From Flexifilum sp963727545 (lineage in GTDB: Bacteria; Chloroflexota; Anaerolineae; Aggregatilineales; Phototrophicaceae), in NCBI GenBank assembly GCA_963727545.1, contig CAVSGS010000016.1, forward strand, positions 225,052 through 289,051: 64,000 nucleotides of DNA. The letters run 5' to 3'. The translations under genes and the position numbers were made by a program. This document shows, in pieces, positions 37,360-46,096 of the stretch; within the stretch, counting starts at the first letter, position 1; each line of letters starts with the position of its first letter. Under the pieces are notes generated by a model. That model ran no database searches. It saw nothing but the letters and a program-made list of their open reading frames with translations, and was not told the origin of the DNA.

Positions 37360-38067
37360 TTAGCACGGCAGCGTATTGACCAAGTTTTGCAGCGCGTCGC
37401 GCACGTCTTTGAGCGGCTTGAGCGGGTCGTCCATACCCGCGAGTTCGCCCGCCGTCGGCGTCTTGAAGGCGGTCGGCGGCAGGTCGAGCGGCGATTCGCC
37501 GACGATCTCCAGCATCATGTTCATCATGTCGATCAACGGCTGAATGCCTTCCATCGCGTTCATCATGCCCTGCATCGCGGTCGCCGAGTTGTCCTGCGCG
37601 CATTGCAGATTCGCCAGCAGGACGGGATTGCCCTCCGCCGCGTTGAGGTCGATGCCGACTTGGAATTGCAGAATGCTGTCGATCGCCTCGATCATGCAGC
37701 TAATGTAGGAGAGGATGATCTGAATGATGCCCTTGATCATGCCGATGATCTGGCAGGGGTCGAGCAGCAGGAAGCATTCGGTCAGTTTGGTCGCATCTTG
37801 GATGAATTTGGGCACCGCCCCGGCGTTGATGAAGGGCGGGCTGTCGGTGATCACGTCGGTCAAGTCTTTGACCACGGCGAGCACGCGCATCATACAGGTC
37901 ATGCCCGCCAGCAGCGGCGAGATTTGCAGCATCAGGCTGTGCGCCAGCGCGCAGTCGGTGGGCACACCCTGTGAAATGTCGGTGATCGACTTCAGCGTCA
38001 CGCCGAAGGGCAGCGGGATCTCGATAGTCGGGGGTGATTTAGGAAAGGGGGCACAAATCTCAACCAT
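37360..38067 (-). CDS. Unknown protein in eCIS baseplate block
   Basis: A 235-residue protein not recognised by me. The N-terminus is Pro-rich (VEICAPFPKSPPTIEIPLPF). The middle is a set of hydrophobic helices with several Cys and Met: ISPLLAGMTCMMRVLAVVKD, CFLLLDPCQIIGMIKGIIQI and ILSYISCMIEAIDSILQFQV. The C-terminus is amphipathic (LKDVRDALQNLVNTLPC). It lies between the gpV spike and gp25, close to where eCIS clusters usually encode a PAAR tip, but no PAAR-like DxxxHGG pattern is visible. It could be a structural part, a tube-lumen cargo or a membrane-active protein. ATG 38067 follows the gpV stop by about 20 bp. Confidence 0.65.
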   Translation of the reverse strand: MVEICAPFPKSPPTIEIPLPFGVTLKSITDISQGVPTDCALAHSLMLQISPLLAGMTCMMRVLAVVKDLTDVITDSPPFINAGAVPKFIQDATKLTECFLLLDPCQIIGMIKGIIQIILSYISCMIEAIDSILQFQVGIDLNAAEGNPVLLANLQCAQDNSATAMQGMMNAMEGIQPLIDMMNMMLEIVGESPLDLPPTAFKTPTAGELAGMDDPLKPLKDVRDALQNLVNTLPC

Positions 38068-38086
38068 ACGAGCGAACTCCGTTTCG

Positions 38087-38600
38087 TTAGATTGGACGCG
38101 GCGCGGGACCGACCGGGCGACCGTTGATGATGACGACCGGTGCGTCGATGGTGATCGCGCCGACGCTGCGAATGCTGATACTGCCGTTGCTCAGTTCGAC
38201 CACGTTGTTGTGGGCGTCCTTGAGCCGGATGTAACCTTGATCGCCTGTGCTGGGCGGCGGGTCGTAGATGGCGATCTCGTGCCCGTTGACCGAGCGAATC
38301 AGGCGGAGGTGGCGGTCAGTTGGTGGGCGGTCGCTGCGCGCCGTTCCAGAGAAAGCCGACGATGTAGGGGTTGGACATCACGCCTTGATCGAAGGCAATC
38401 AGCACTTCGTCGCCGACTTCCGGCTGATACCACACCCCGCGATCGCCGCCCGCCATCAGGGTGGCGATCGGTGCCCAATAGCCTTGCGTGTCGCCTTCCA
38501 TCCATGGAAACTCGACCAGCACGCGCCCTTCGCCGACCGGGTCATCGACTTGCTTGACGGTGGCGGGCATTACTCCATAGATGCGCTGCGTACTCGGCAT
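38087..38600 (-). CDS. eCIS spike protein, gpV / VgrG C-terminal half, one frameshift
   Basis: Baseplate spike protein with an OB-fold and a beta-helical end. It begins MPSTQRIYGVMPATVKQVDD, then EGRVLVEFPWMEGDTQGYWA, YQPEVGDEVLIAFDQGVMSN and PYIVGFLWNGAQRPPT. Near 38318 the frame changes and the protein continues DRHLRLIRSVNGHEIAIYDP, GYIRLKDAHNNVVELSNGSI, AITIDAPVVIINGRPVG and TAA at 38087. The triplet beta-strand pattern in the second half fits the trimeric needle. Together with the gpD-like gene upstream it makes a split version of the usual one-piece VgrG/Afp8 spike. The repaired length is about 170 residues. Confidence 0.85.
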
Positions 38601-38618
38601 ATGTGATCCTCTCCGTGC

Positions 38619-39803
38619 TTAGTGCTGCTCGCGGCGGGCTTCGAGCGTCGTCCGGTAGCCGCTTTCGTTGATGGTGTGGGTCGTTTGGGTGATGAAATAG
38701 CTGCCGTTGTAGCGGTCACCCAGCCCGCAGATTTCGACCTGTCTCCCGGCGCGCAGATCGGGCAAGCCGACCGTCGACGCCGAGATTTTGACCATCTCTT
38801 TCAACTGCTGGAGCAGGGTGCGTTTGGCGAAATCGCGGGCTTCCTGCTCCGAATGGAAGGGATGGTCGGCGATGATCTCTTGGCGACCCTGCACCGCCAG
38901 CGCGACCGCCTGCTGGTCGCGGTTGATGGTCAAGCCTTTGTCACCCCACTTGACCGTCACCTCGATCGGCTTGGCGGTGCGGCGATTCCAGCCGCGCACC
39001 GTCACCGAGTTGACCTGATTAGTCGTCGTCAGCGTCGGGCGAATCTGGATCAGCGACTTGCCCCATGCCAGTTGGTAGGTCACGTCGCGCAGGTTCTCCG
39101 AGGGTCCGAAGTACAACTGCTGCTGCCCGCTCTGCGGGTCGATTTCCAGAAAGACGGCGTAACCGTGCCGCCGCGCCCGCTCGATCAGGAACAGGATGTC
39201 GTACTGGTTGTTCATAAAGACGAAGGTCTCTTCCGGCTCTTGGCTGCGCGCGTTGGCGTCGATGCGGACTTTCATGCCTAACCCCGGCTTCTTGTCCGTG
39301 ACCGGCTGGTTGCCGATCCACTGGGCGATGTCGCTGTCGCGCCAGCGCTCGGTGCCCTGCTGGTTCTCGGTGCCCCACGAGTAGGAATGCTGTTTTTTCT
39401 TAAGCGAGTAAAGCACGTTCTGCCCGCGTACCGAGAGCGTCGATCCGCCGCTTTCGGCGAAGGTCGGTTCCAGCGTGGTGATCTCGCCGTCGAGCAGCTT
39501 GCGCTTGTTATCCTTGTTGCCGCGATACCCCATCCACAGTTCGAGCCGCTTGCCGGGGTCGAAGATGCCGGCGTAGGGCGTGCTCTGGTCGACCGCACCT
39601 TCGTACTTGTGCTTCCGTGAGGCGGCGTCCCAGTTGTTGACCATCAATTCGAACGTGTCGATCTCGTTGACGTTGTCCTTGTAAGTGACCTGCATCACGT
39701 CGTAGACCACATCTTCGGGCAGCGGGTTGTTTTGCAGCTTGACCTCGAAGAAGGGCGTGTAGAAGGTCTCCTTTTCGGCGTAAACCGGGATGGTCTGAGT
39801 CAT
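38619..39803 (-). CDS. eCIS hub protein, gpD / VgrG N-terminal half
   Basis: A 394-residue phage late control D-like protein, the N-terminal half of a VgrG-type hub. The N-terminus: TFYTPFFEVKLQNNPLPEDV, MQVTYKDNVNEIDTFELMVN, then FDPGKRLELWMGYRGNKDNK and LLDGEITTLEPTFAESGGST, typical of gp27-like tube domains. The C-terminal part: ADHPFHSEQEARDFAKRTLL, GLPDLRAGRQVEICGLGDRY and YNGSYFITQTTHTINESGYR, the conserved gpD end. The hub joins the tube to the spike. The LysM gene stops about 7 bp before this start. Confidence 0.93.
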   Translation of the reverse strand: MTQTIPVYAEKETFYTPFFEVKLQNNPLPEDVVYDVMQVTYKDNVNEIDTFELMVNNWDAASRKHKYEGAVDQSTPYAGIFDPGKRLELWMGYRGNKDNKRKLLDGEITTLEPTFAESGGSTLSVRGQNVLYSLKKKQHSYSWGTENQQGTERWRDSDIAQWIGNQPVTDKKPGLGMKVRIDANARSQEPEETFVFMNNQYDILFLIERARRHGYAVFLEIDPQSGQQQLYFGPSENLRDVTYQLAWGKSLIQIRPTLTTTNQVNSVTVRGWNRRTAKPIEVTVKWGDKGLTINRDQQAVALAVQGRQEIIADHPFHSEQEARDFAKRTLLQQLKEMVKISASTVGLPDLRAGRQVEICGLGDRYNGSYFITQTTHTINESGYRTTLEARREQH

Positions 39804-39809
39804 GCGCCC

Positions 39810-40520
39810 TTACTCCGTCGGCGGGAGATGCAGCACCATCCCCGGCTGGATCGCCAGCGGGTCGGTGATGGCGTTGAACTGGGCGATGTCGCGCCACGCG
39901 CGCGGGTCGCTGTAGGCTTCGGCTGCGATCTGCGCCAGCGTCTCGCCGACTTGGACGACGTGCGCTTTGGTCTGGTCGGCAGATTTCAGGTTCAGCTCGG
40001 AAATCTGGCGCTGGAGGGTCTTGTACTCCTTGAGCGTCACCGAGAGGGTGGCGCGCAGCGGCAGACCGTTGGAACTGAACAGGGTGTAGCGCTGGCGGAC
40101 GCTCTCGACGACGCAGCGGAAACCGGGACGACTCTGCGACGCATAGGCGTCGGTCAATCCGCCGCCGGGAAACTTATTGCCGCCCCACTTGAAGTAGAGG
40201 ACGGCGGGCGCGTGCTTGTCCGAGTCGATCTTGATCAGTTGGTAGAACTGGTCGGTCTTGATCGTGACCGCTTCGGCGTTGGCACCGGTGCCTTTTTCGG
40301 TGCTGTCGAAGAACAGATCGAGCGTCAGCGTCTCGCTCTGCCCGCGCACGAACTGGATGATCGGTGCGTCCAAGCCGGGGATGGCGACCTCGGCGAACTG
40401 CATCGACTTGTTGAGCGTAAATTCAGTCGGGTTGAATTGGACTTCCAGCGGTTCGCCAATTGAACCATCGGTCGCCGGGTCGATACGTTGGAATGTCGCT
40501 TTGAGCACGCTTTGCGTCAT
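39810..40520 (-). CDS. eCIS LysM baseplate protein (Afp7-like)
   Basis: A 236-residue protein with an N-terminal tail-tube initiator-like part (GEPLEVQFNPTEFTLNKSMQ, LTLDLFFDSTEK, FRCVVESVRQRYTLFSSNGL, RATLSVTLKEY) and a C-terminal LysM domain (HVVQVGETLAQIAAEAYSDP, RAWRDIAQFNAITDPLAIQP, GMVLHLPP). The FNPxEF motif and the C-terminal LysM are hallmarks of the gp53-like/Afp7 proteins that connect tube and hub. No signal peptide is present. It lies between the DUF5908-like gene and gpD, the canonical eCIS position. Confidence 0.95.
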   Translation of the reverse strand: MTQSVLKATFQRIDPATDGSIGEPLEVQFNPTEFTLNKSMQFAEVAIPGLDAPIIQFVRGQSETLTLDLFFDSTEKGTGANAEAVTIKTDQFYQLIKIDSDKHAPAVLYFKWGGNKFPGGGLTDAYASQSRPGFRCVVESVRQRYTLFSSNGLPLRATLSVTLKEYKTLQRQISELNLKSADQTKAHVVQVGETLAQIAAEAYSDPRAWRDIAQFNAITDPLAIQPGMVLHLPPTE

Positions 40521-40529
40521 CAGATGTCC

Positions 40530-40724
40530 CTATTCGCCGCGCGGCTCGGAGACGCCCTGCTGCAAGCGGCGTTCCGCCTCGACGCGGCGGTCGTGTTCGA
40601 GTTCGTCGCGGATGGACTCGCGGGCGAGGCGCAAAAGCTGCTGGATCACCTGCGGGCTGAGCATCGCCTGCGAGTCGGTGACGTTGACGCGGCTGCTAAC
40701 TTCGTTAATGCGAACGTCCATCAA
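40530..40724 (-). CDS. Small DUF5908-like eCIS protein (Afp6-position)
   Basis: A 64-residue protein: MMDVRINEVSSRVNVTDSQA, QVIQQLLRLARESIRDELEH and a charged tail. A short N-terminal beta stretch (x-I-x-E-V/L-x-x-x-V-x-V) followed by a helix matches the small DUF5908-type proteins encoded between tube and LysM genes in eCIS. Their function is not established. Assignment rests mainly on place and size. The start may be the second Met (40721). Confidence 0.65.
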   Translation of the reverse strand: MMDVRINEVSSRVNVTDSQAMLSPQVIQQLLRLARESIRDELEHDRRVEAERRLQQGVSEPRGE

Positions 40725-40733
40725 TTCTCCTCG

Positions 40734-41282
40734 TTAGAATAAGCCGCCGACGGCGCTGCCGACGCCGGAAAGGGCATTGCCCACGTCCTGAATCGTGACC
40801 GAAAGGCTGCTCGGCAGCAGCTTCAAGCCCTCGTGGACGATCTCCAATTCCTCGACGGCGACCTGCGCTTGCGCCGCGTTCATACTCGGTCCGGTGTAAC
40901 GAGTGGGCATCCCGCGGTAGAACTGCCAAACTTTGATCGCCTTGTGCTCGTCGTTTTGCAGGATGATCAAGCCGTCTTTGCGCTTGCCCTTGCCCTGTAC
41001 GAAGTCGTAGTACCACTTCCACAGATAGCCGGAACTGGTCACGCCGCGCTTGAGCCGGAGGTTGGTCCACGTGGCGCGGGTGGGGAACTTGAGCACGGTG
41101 CCGTTATTGCCGCCTTCGCGGTAATCCTCGACTTCGAGCGTGCCGTCCAAGCCGGAACACTCGCTGAAGCCGCCCTGCGGCGCGGCGCTGAGATCGCTCG
41201 GCGCGACCGCCAGCGTGCTGCCCGAATCGACCAGCGCGATCAGGAAGTTGTAATTCATGAGCGGATCGACCCGCTGAGCCAT
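40734..41282 (-). CDS. eCIS inner tube protein 2 (gp19-like, Afp5-like)
   Basis: A 182-residue tube protein: DPLMNYNFLIALVDSGS, APQGGFSECSGLDGTLEVED, YREGGNNGTVLKFPTRATWT and NLRLKRGVTSSGYLWKWYYD, then IILQNDEHKAIKVWQFYRGM and AVEELEIVHEGLKLL. Tube proteins form hexameric rings around the payload channel. This copy is larger and has a C-terminal Ser/Gly/Val extension compared with tube 1. It is probably the tube initiator or adaptor near the baseplate. ATG 41282 (MAQRVDPLMN) follows the sheath 2 stop by one base. The longer frame to 41324 would overlap the sheath gene. Confidence 0.93.
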   Translation of the reverse strand: MAQRVDPLMNYNFLIALVDSGSTLAVAPSDLSAAPQGGFSECSGLDGTLEVEDYREGGNNGTVLKFPTRATWTNLRLKRGVTSSGYLWKWYYDFVQGKGKRKDGLIILQNDEHKAIKVWQFYRGMPTRYTGPSMNAAQAQVAVEELEIVHEGLKLLPSSLSVTIQDVGNALSGVGSAVGGLF

Positions 41283-41283
41283 C

Positions 41284-43194
41284 TCACACCCCTCGCTGTT
41301 CGCTGACGGTGAAACCGTCCTCAATGCGCCCGACCGAGAAGACCACGAACTCGGCGGGCTTGACCGGCGCGACCCCCACGTCCACGATCAACTGACCGAG
41401 GGCGGCGAGGTAGGGCGGGTTGTTTTCCTCGTCGCATTTGACGAAGAAGGCGTCGGTTTCTTCCGCGCCGACCAGCGCCCCGCGCTGCCAGAGCGCCCGC
41501 AGAAAGCTGCTGATCGTCAGGATGAGCAGTTGGCGCAGGTTGAAATCGTTCGGCTCGAAGACCGCCCATTGCAGCGATTCGTCGACTGCTTCCTCGATCA
41601 TCATCAGCAGGCGACGGACGTTGACGTAGCGCCATGAGGTATCGCTGCTGAGCGTGCGCGCGCCGTAGACGCGCAGTCCGCGCCCATTAAGCGGGCGGAC
41701 GGCGTTGATGCCTAGCGGATTGAGGATGCCTTGCACCGCGTCGTTGACGATCACCAGCACGTCCTGCGCCCAGCGCAGCGGCTCGTTGGCGGGCGCTTTG
41801 TGGACGCCGTAAGTCGTGTCGCTGCGGGCGTAAATCCCGGCGACGTGACCGCTCGGCGGAATGGCGCGGACGACCTGCCCGCCGAGGCGGAGCGGATCGT
41901 AGACCAGCACCCATGGGTAATAGAGCGCGGCGTAGCTGCTGTCGAAGCGCTGGCGCCAGCTTTGGATCTCGCCCAAGTCGATTTCGCCCTGCCGCGCCGG
42001 ATAGGGCGGGTCGAGTAGGGCGATCCGGTCGCGCTGGGTTTCGCAGTGGCGCACCAGCGCTTGCTGGACGGCGAAGATTTCGCTGCGCGAGAATTTGGGC
42101 GGCAGTTCCGGCGGCGTTGGTACGACCGGCGAGACAGTCGGTGGGCAGGGTTCGATGCAGCAGTCGGGCGGTGTGACTGGCAGCGGCGCGTAGATCGTCG
42201 GCGCCGCGGGCTGGATGTTGATGTCCGGGATGGCGACGATGGCGACTTCGTCTACCAGTTCGAGCGTGCGCAGTCCCCAGCGTAGTTCCGCGCCGGGATC
42301 GCCGGTGAAGTCGTCGGTTGTGAGGTTGGTCAGCCCATCGACGCCGTTGGTCAGCGGGGCGGGGATGGTCGTCGGCGCGGGCAGCCGATCCGCATACAGC
42401 GACGGCGAGTGTAAATCGGTCAGGTCGATCAACTGCGACGCCGCGTTGACGACCGTTACCGTGCTGCACTTGATGGTCGGATCGTCGGCGCAGTCGTCGT
42501 AATCGGTGAATGCCAGCCCGGTGTGAACTTCAGCCAGCCGTCCGTCGAGGTAGACCGAGAGCGTGAAGTCGTGGATCTCGAAGTAGATCGGCTGAGCGAG
42601 ATTGAAACCAGCGCCGAGCGGCGCGTCCCATTGCAGCGCATTAAGCGCCGGTTGGACGCCGATCAGCGTGCGATACTGCTCGACGGGGGTGGGCAACTTG
42701 GGCTGATAGATCCGTACCAGCGCGCCGCTGCCGAAGCCGACGAAGCTGTCCACGTAAGACGACAGCCGGTCGCTGGGCTGCGGGTCGCTGCTGCTGACGG
42801 TCGCCGCGCCGTGCGTGTGGGTCACCTGAACGGCGAGCCGTTCACCCCACGTGCCGGGGCTGCGCGCCGCGACGGTCAATGTCGCAACGCCTAACTCGTC
42901 GGGCAGATCGACGCTGGCGGCGCGAGCGTCGGCGTGCGCCACGCGGATCACGACGCAGGTGCGCCCGCCGTTCTCGAAAAAGGCTTTGACGCTGTAGGCG
43001 AGATAGCCGCCGGGGAGGAAGCCGCCGAACAGCGCGTTGAACTGCGCCCACGAGTTGACGCGGGTGGGCGTGTGCAGCGCGCCGCGCTCGGCGATGCCGA
43101 TGAAGGCGGCGATGTCGGTACGCAGGAAGTCAATCGCCCGCTGATCCTGATCGGACGTTTTGAAATAAACTCCCGGCGTGACGTAAGTGACCAT
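41284..43194 (-). CDS. eCIS sheath protein 2
   Basis: A 636-residue contractile sheath protein. The N-terminus: YVTPGVYFKTSDQDQRAIDF, TDIAAFIGIAERGALHTPTR, GGFLPGGYLAYSVKAFFENG and CVVIRVAH. The C-terminus: SSYAALYYPWVLVYDPLRLG, AIPPSGHVAGIYARSDTTYG, VHKAPANEPLRWAQDV, GINAVRPLNGRGLRVYGART, then NVRRLLMMIEEAVDESLQWA and VFEPND. These are the conserved sheath core strands and the handshake C-terminus. A Pro/Cys-rich segment (PPDCCIEPCPPTVSPVVPTP) marks the central insertion. An upstream frame to 43356 is non-coding; ATG 43194 is two bases downstream of the tube 1 stop. Confidence 0.95.
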   Translation of the reverse strand: MVTYVTPGVYFKTSDQDQRAIDFLRTDIAAFIGIAERGALHTPTRVNSWAQFNALFGGFLPGGYLAYSVKAFFENGGRTCVVIRVAHADARAASVDLPDELGVATLTVAARSPGTWGERLAVQVTHTHGAATVSSSDPQPSDRLSSYVDSFVGFGSGALVRIYQPKLPTPVEQYRTLIGVQPALNALQWDAPLGAGFNLAQPIYFEIHDFTLSVYLDGRLAEVHTGLAFTDYDDCADDPTIKCSTVTVVNAASQLIDLTDLHSPSLYADRLPAPTTIPAPLTNGVDGLTNLTTDDFTGDPGAELRWGLRTLELVDEVAIVAIPDINIQPAAPTIYAPLPVTPPDCCIEPCPPTVSPVVPTPPELPPKFSRSEIFAVQQALVRHCETQRDRIALLDPPYPARQGEIDLGEIQSWRQRFDSSYAALYYPWVLVYDPLRLGGQVVRAIPPSGHVAGIYARSDTTYGVHKAPANEPLRWAQDVLVIVNDAVQGILNPLGINAVRPLNGRGLRVYGARTLSSDTSWRYVNVRRLLMMIEEAVDESLQWAVFEPNDFNLRQLLILTISSFLRALWQRGALVGAEETDAFFVKCDEENNPPYLAALGQLIVDVGVAPVKPAEFVVFSVGRIEDGFTVSEQRGV

Positions 43195-43195
43195 C

Positions 43196-43636
43196 CTAGA
43201 CCAGTTCAACTCGCTCGACGGCGAGGTCGATGCCTTCGATGGCGACGTCGTTGCTGGTGGCGTTGAAAGAGGGTCCCTGCCATGACGTGATCCAAGCGTC
43301 GCGGAATTCCCAGCGCATGACCGCGTTGTGCTCCTCGTCTTCGAGCACGATGGCACCGTCGCGGCGGATGTCCGCCCGCCCGTTGAGGATGTCGAGATAC
43401 CACAGCCACAACTCGCGGTTGTCGGTGATGCCGCGCTTGAGCGAGAGGTTGGCGAACTTCCGCAGCCCGGTCAGCTTGCGCGGGTGCAGGAAGGTATCCG
43501 TCCCTTCGCGGTACTCGGTGATGTCGGTGGTGAAGTTCAGCCCGCTGACATCGCGGAAGGCGGCGACGTTGGTGCCGTTGATCTCGACACGGAAGTTAAA
43601 GCCCTTGTAGGGGTCGATACGGTCTCCGGGTGGCAT
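43196..43636 (-). CDS. eCIS inner tube protein 1 (gp19-like, Afp1-like)
   Basis: A 146-residue major tube protein: DPYKGFNFRVEINGTNVAAF, RDVSGLNFTTDITEYREGTD and RKLTGLRKFANLSLKRGITD, WLWYLDILNGRADIRRDGAI, VLEDEEHNAVMRWEFRDAWI, TSWQGPSFNATSNDVAIEGI, DLAVERVEL. It is close to canonical length and probably the main building block of the rigid tube. It lies between sheath 1 (15 bp upstream) and sheath 2 on the same strand. Confidence 0.96.
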   Translation of the reverse strand: MPPGDRIDPYKGFNFRVEINGTNVAAFRDVSGLNFTTDITEYREGTDTFLHPRKLTGLRKFANLSLKRGITDNRELWLWYLDILNGRADIRRDGAIVLEDEEHNAVMRWEFRDAWITSWQGPSFNATSNDVAIEGIDLAVERVELV

Positions 43637-43651
43637 GGCTGCTCCTCGCGG

Positions 43652-46081
43652 TTACGACGCGTTGGTCGCGTCGGCGGTGTACTGGCTGATGCGGATGATC
43701 ACGTACTCGGCGGGACGCACCGGCGCAACGCCGACCAAGACGATCAAGCGCCCGTTGAGGATGTCGTCTTCGGTCATGGTGGTGCGGTCGCAGCGGACGA
43801 AGAAAGCTTCGTCGGCTTGCGTGCCCATCAGCGCGCCGTCGCGCCAGACGCGGGTTAAGAAGTCGCTGATACTCTGGCGGATGCGCGCCCACAGCCGTTC
43901 GTCGTTCGGCTCGAAGACCGCCCACTGCGTCCCTTCGTCGAGCAACTCCTCAAGGAAGATGAACAGGCGGCGTACGTTGACGTACTTCCACTCGGTATCG
44001 CTGGTCATGCAGCGCGCGCCCCAGACGCGTAGTCCGCGCCCGCTGAGGCGGAAATCGCGGTTGACGTTGATGTTGACCGGCGACGGATTGAGGATGTCCT
44101 GCTCGCCCTTGTTGATGGTCAGTTCCAGCCCGGTGATGCCGCGAATGACCTCGTTAGCGGGGGCTTTGTGGACGCCGCGCTCGGTATCGGTGCGGGCGTA
44201 GATGCCGATGATGTGACCGGACGGCGGGAAGGCGCGGTCAGCCCGCAGCAGCGGATCGCGGTTCAGCAGCCACGGGTAGTAGATGGCGGCGTAGAGCGTA
44301 TCGTAGAGGTTGCGATAATCCTGCACCTGCTGAACGTTGCGATTAGCCGGTGGATCGATCACGGCGAAGCGGTCTTTGAGCGTCTCGCAGTGGGTGATCA
44401 GCGCGTTGATGATCGGCTGCTGACTCTTGCCCGGTACGGCGACAATGCTGATCTGGTCGATGTCGATCAACGCTTGAATGCCGGTGCGCTGACCGGGTCC
44501 GTTATCGACGCCGATGAAGGCTTCGTCCAGCGGTACGGTGCCGTCGGTGCCGCCGCCAAGCTGCAGCCACGTCCCGTCGGGGGTGGCAGGGCTGGCGAAA
44601 GGCGACACCGGTCCGGGGATTTCGGCGACGCTGATGAAGGACGAATTGTTGGCGATCACGTTGACGACGTATTTCTCGCTGACGGCGGGGTTCATCGACA
44701 AGCCGTCGAAGGCTTCGGTCTGGACGAACTGCTCGGCGGCGTTCTGGTAGCGCACGCTGAGCTTGAACTCGCAGATGGTGATGTAGTTGTCGAGGCTGTA
44801 GGCGTTGGCAGTCGCCGCGCTGAGCGTCAGATCGTTACCGCTGATGGCGTTGATCAACAGGTACTCGCGGTCGGTGCCGTTGTCGAGTTCGACCAGCGCG
44901 CCGACGTAGAAATTGCGCGACGAACGCACCCGCACCGTGTTATCACCGGCGCGGACGGCGGTCACCAGCGCCAAAGTCGAGCCTTCGAGGTAGGCGTTGA
45001 CCGTACCCGCCGCGAAATCGACCGGAGTCGCGCCGCCCCAGCCACCGGCGATGGTCAGCGTTTCGGTGTTGCCGCCGCCGGTCAGGGTGACTTGATCGCC
45101 GGGTTGGAGCACGCTCGCTAACGCCGGGGCGATGTTGACCTGCGTGCCGCCCACGCGCACCGCCGTGACGTAGCGGACGGTCGAACCTGCCACCGAGTAA
45201 TCGTTGACGACTGCATCGGTCCAGCTAATCACGTCACCGACGACGTTGGTCAGTTCGCGCTGCTCGGTCGCGCCGCCGACTTCGAACTCGACCACGTCGC
45301 CGATCACCGCGCCGTGTCCCGGCGCGAGGGTGATGCTGGTCGGGTTGGCGACCGGGTCGGGTCCGGTGCCGCCTTGGAAGGCGAGGGCAGTGGTCAAGGG
45401 CAGCAGCGGAATGGTGACGTTGCGCGTTAGCTGCGAGCGTCCCGGCGAGGTGTATTCGACCAGCACCGAGAGGTCACGCCCCCATTCGCCGACGCTGCTC
45501 GCCGAGACGGTCAGCGTATCTCCGGCTGACGCTCGAATGATCACCGCCGCGCCCGCCTGCGTGAAGTCGCGCGGCAGCCCGCCGACCCACGTGATCGTGC
45601 TGGCGACCGGATCGTAAGCCGTGACGGTCACGATTTGAGTGAAAGTGGTGCCGCTGACGACTTCGGAGAAGGTCACATTGCTGCCGACGCTGATCCCGCG
45701 CAGCGATTCCAGCGTCGCCGTCGTCGCACCGAGGGCGACATCCCGGCGCAGCCGGGTGATGATGCCGTCAATCAGGTTGACGCTGCTGGCGAGGGCGCCA
45801 TCGCCGGGTACGCGCTTGATGTAGACGCGCTGCCCGCCGTTCTCGAAGAAGCCCTGTACCGCATAGGCGAGGAAACGCGAGTCGCCCCACGTTTCGTCCA
45901 AGTAACTGCCGAACCGTCGCCGGAAATCGGTGAAACTGGTGACGAGGACGGGCAAGCCCGCGACGGGACCGCGCTGCGTGACGCCGACAAAGCCCGCCGT
46001 GCTGGTGCTCACGCCCTCAATCGGCTTGACGCCGCTGTCGATTTCCTCGACGTAAACTCCCGGTGCTAAATATTCAGGCAT
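43652..46081 (-). CDS. eCIS sheath protein 1, large
   Basis: An 809-residue sheath protein. The N-terminal core is MPEYLAPGVYVEEIDSGVKP, STAGFVGVTQRGPVAGLPVL and RFLAYAVQGFFENGGQRVYI. The C-terminal core is DTLYAAIYYPWLLNRDPLLR, AFPPSGHIIGIYARTDTERG, VHKAPANEVIRGITGLELTI, PVNINVNRDFRLSGRGLRVW, and VNVRRLFIFLEELLDEGTQW. Between them is an insertion of about 350 residues made of repeated beta-rich units around GDVVEFEVGGATEQRELTNV, GDQVTLTGGGNTETLTIAGG and VGALVELDNGTDREYLLINA. The insertion would lie on the outer surface of the sheath. The size is well above the usual 350-500 residues. Confidence 0.95.
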   Translation of the reverse strand: MPEYLAPGVYVEEIDSGVKPIEGVSTSTAGFVGVTQRGPVAGLPVLVTSFTDFRRRFGSYLDETWGDSRFLAYAVQGFFENGGQRVYIKRVPGDGALASSVNLIDGIITRLRRDVALGATTATLESLRGISVGSNVTFSEVVSGTTFTQIVTVTAYDPVASTITWVGGLPRDFTQAGAAVIIRASAGDTLTVSASSVGEWGRDLSVLVEYTSPGRSQLTRNVTIPLLPLTTALAFQGGTGPDPVANPTSITLAPGHGAVIGDVVEFEVGGATEQRELTNVVGDVISWTDAVVNDYSVAGSTVRYVTAVRVGGTQVNIAPALASVLQPGDQVTLTGGGNTETLTIAGGWGGATPVDFAAGTVNAYLEGSTLALVTAVRAGDNTVRVRSSRNFYVGALVELDNGTDREYLLINAISGNDLTLSAATANAYSLDNYITICEFKLSVRYQNAAEQFVQTEAFDGLSMNPAVSEKYVVNVIANNSSFISVAEIPGPVSPFASPATPDGTWLQLGGGTDGTVPLDEAFIGVDNGPGQRTGIQALIDIDQISIVAVPGKSQQPIINALITHCETLKDRFAVIDPPANRNVQQVQDYRNLYDTLYAAIYYPWLLNRDPLLRADRAFPPSGHIIGIYARTDTERGVHKAPANEVIRGITGLELTINKGEQDILNPSPVNINVNRDFRLSGRGLRVWGARCMTSDTEWKYVNVRRLFIFLEELLDEGTQWAVFEPNDERLWARIRQSISDFLTRVWRDGALMGTQADEAFFVRCDRTTMTEDDILNGRLIVLVGVAPVRPAEYVIIRISQYTADATNAS

Positions 46082-46096
46082 CGTATCTTCCCTTTG

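Noticed and set aside
43195..43356. N-terminal extension of sheath 2
   Set aside because: Overlaps the tube 1 gene in another frame; the sheath N-terminus begins at 43194.
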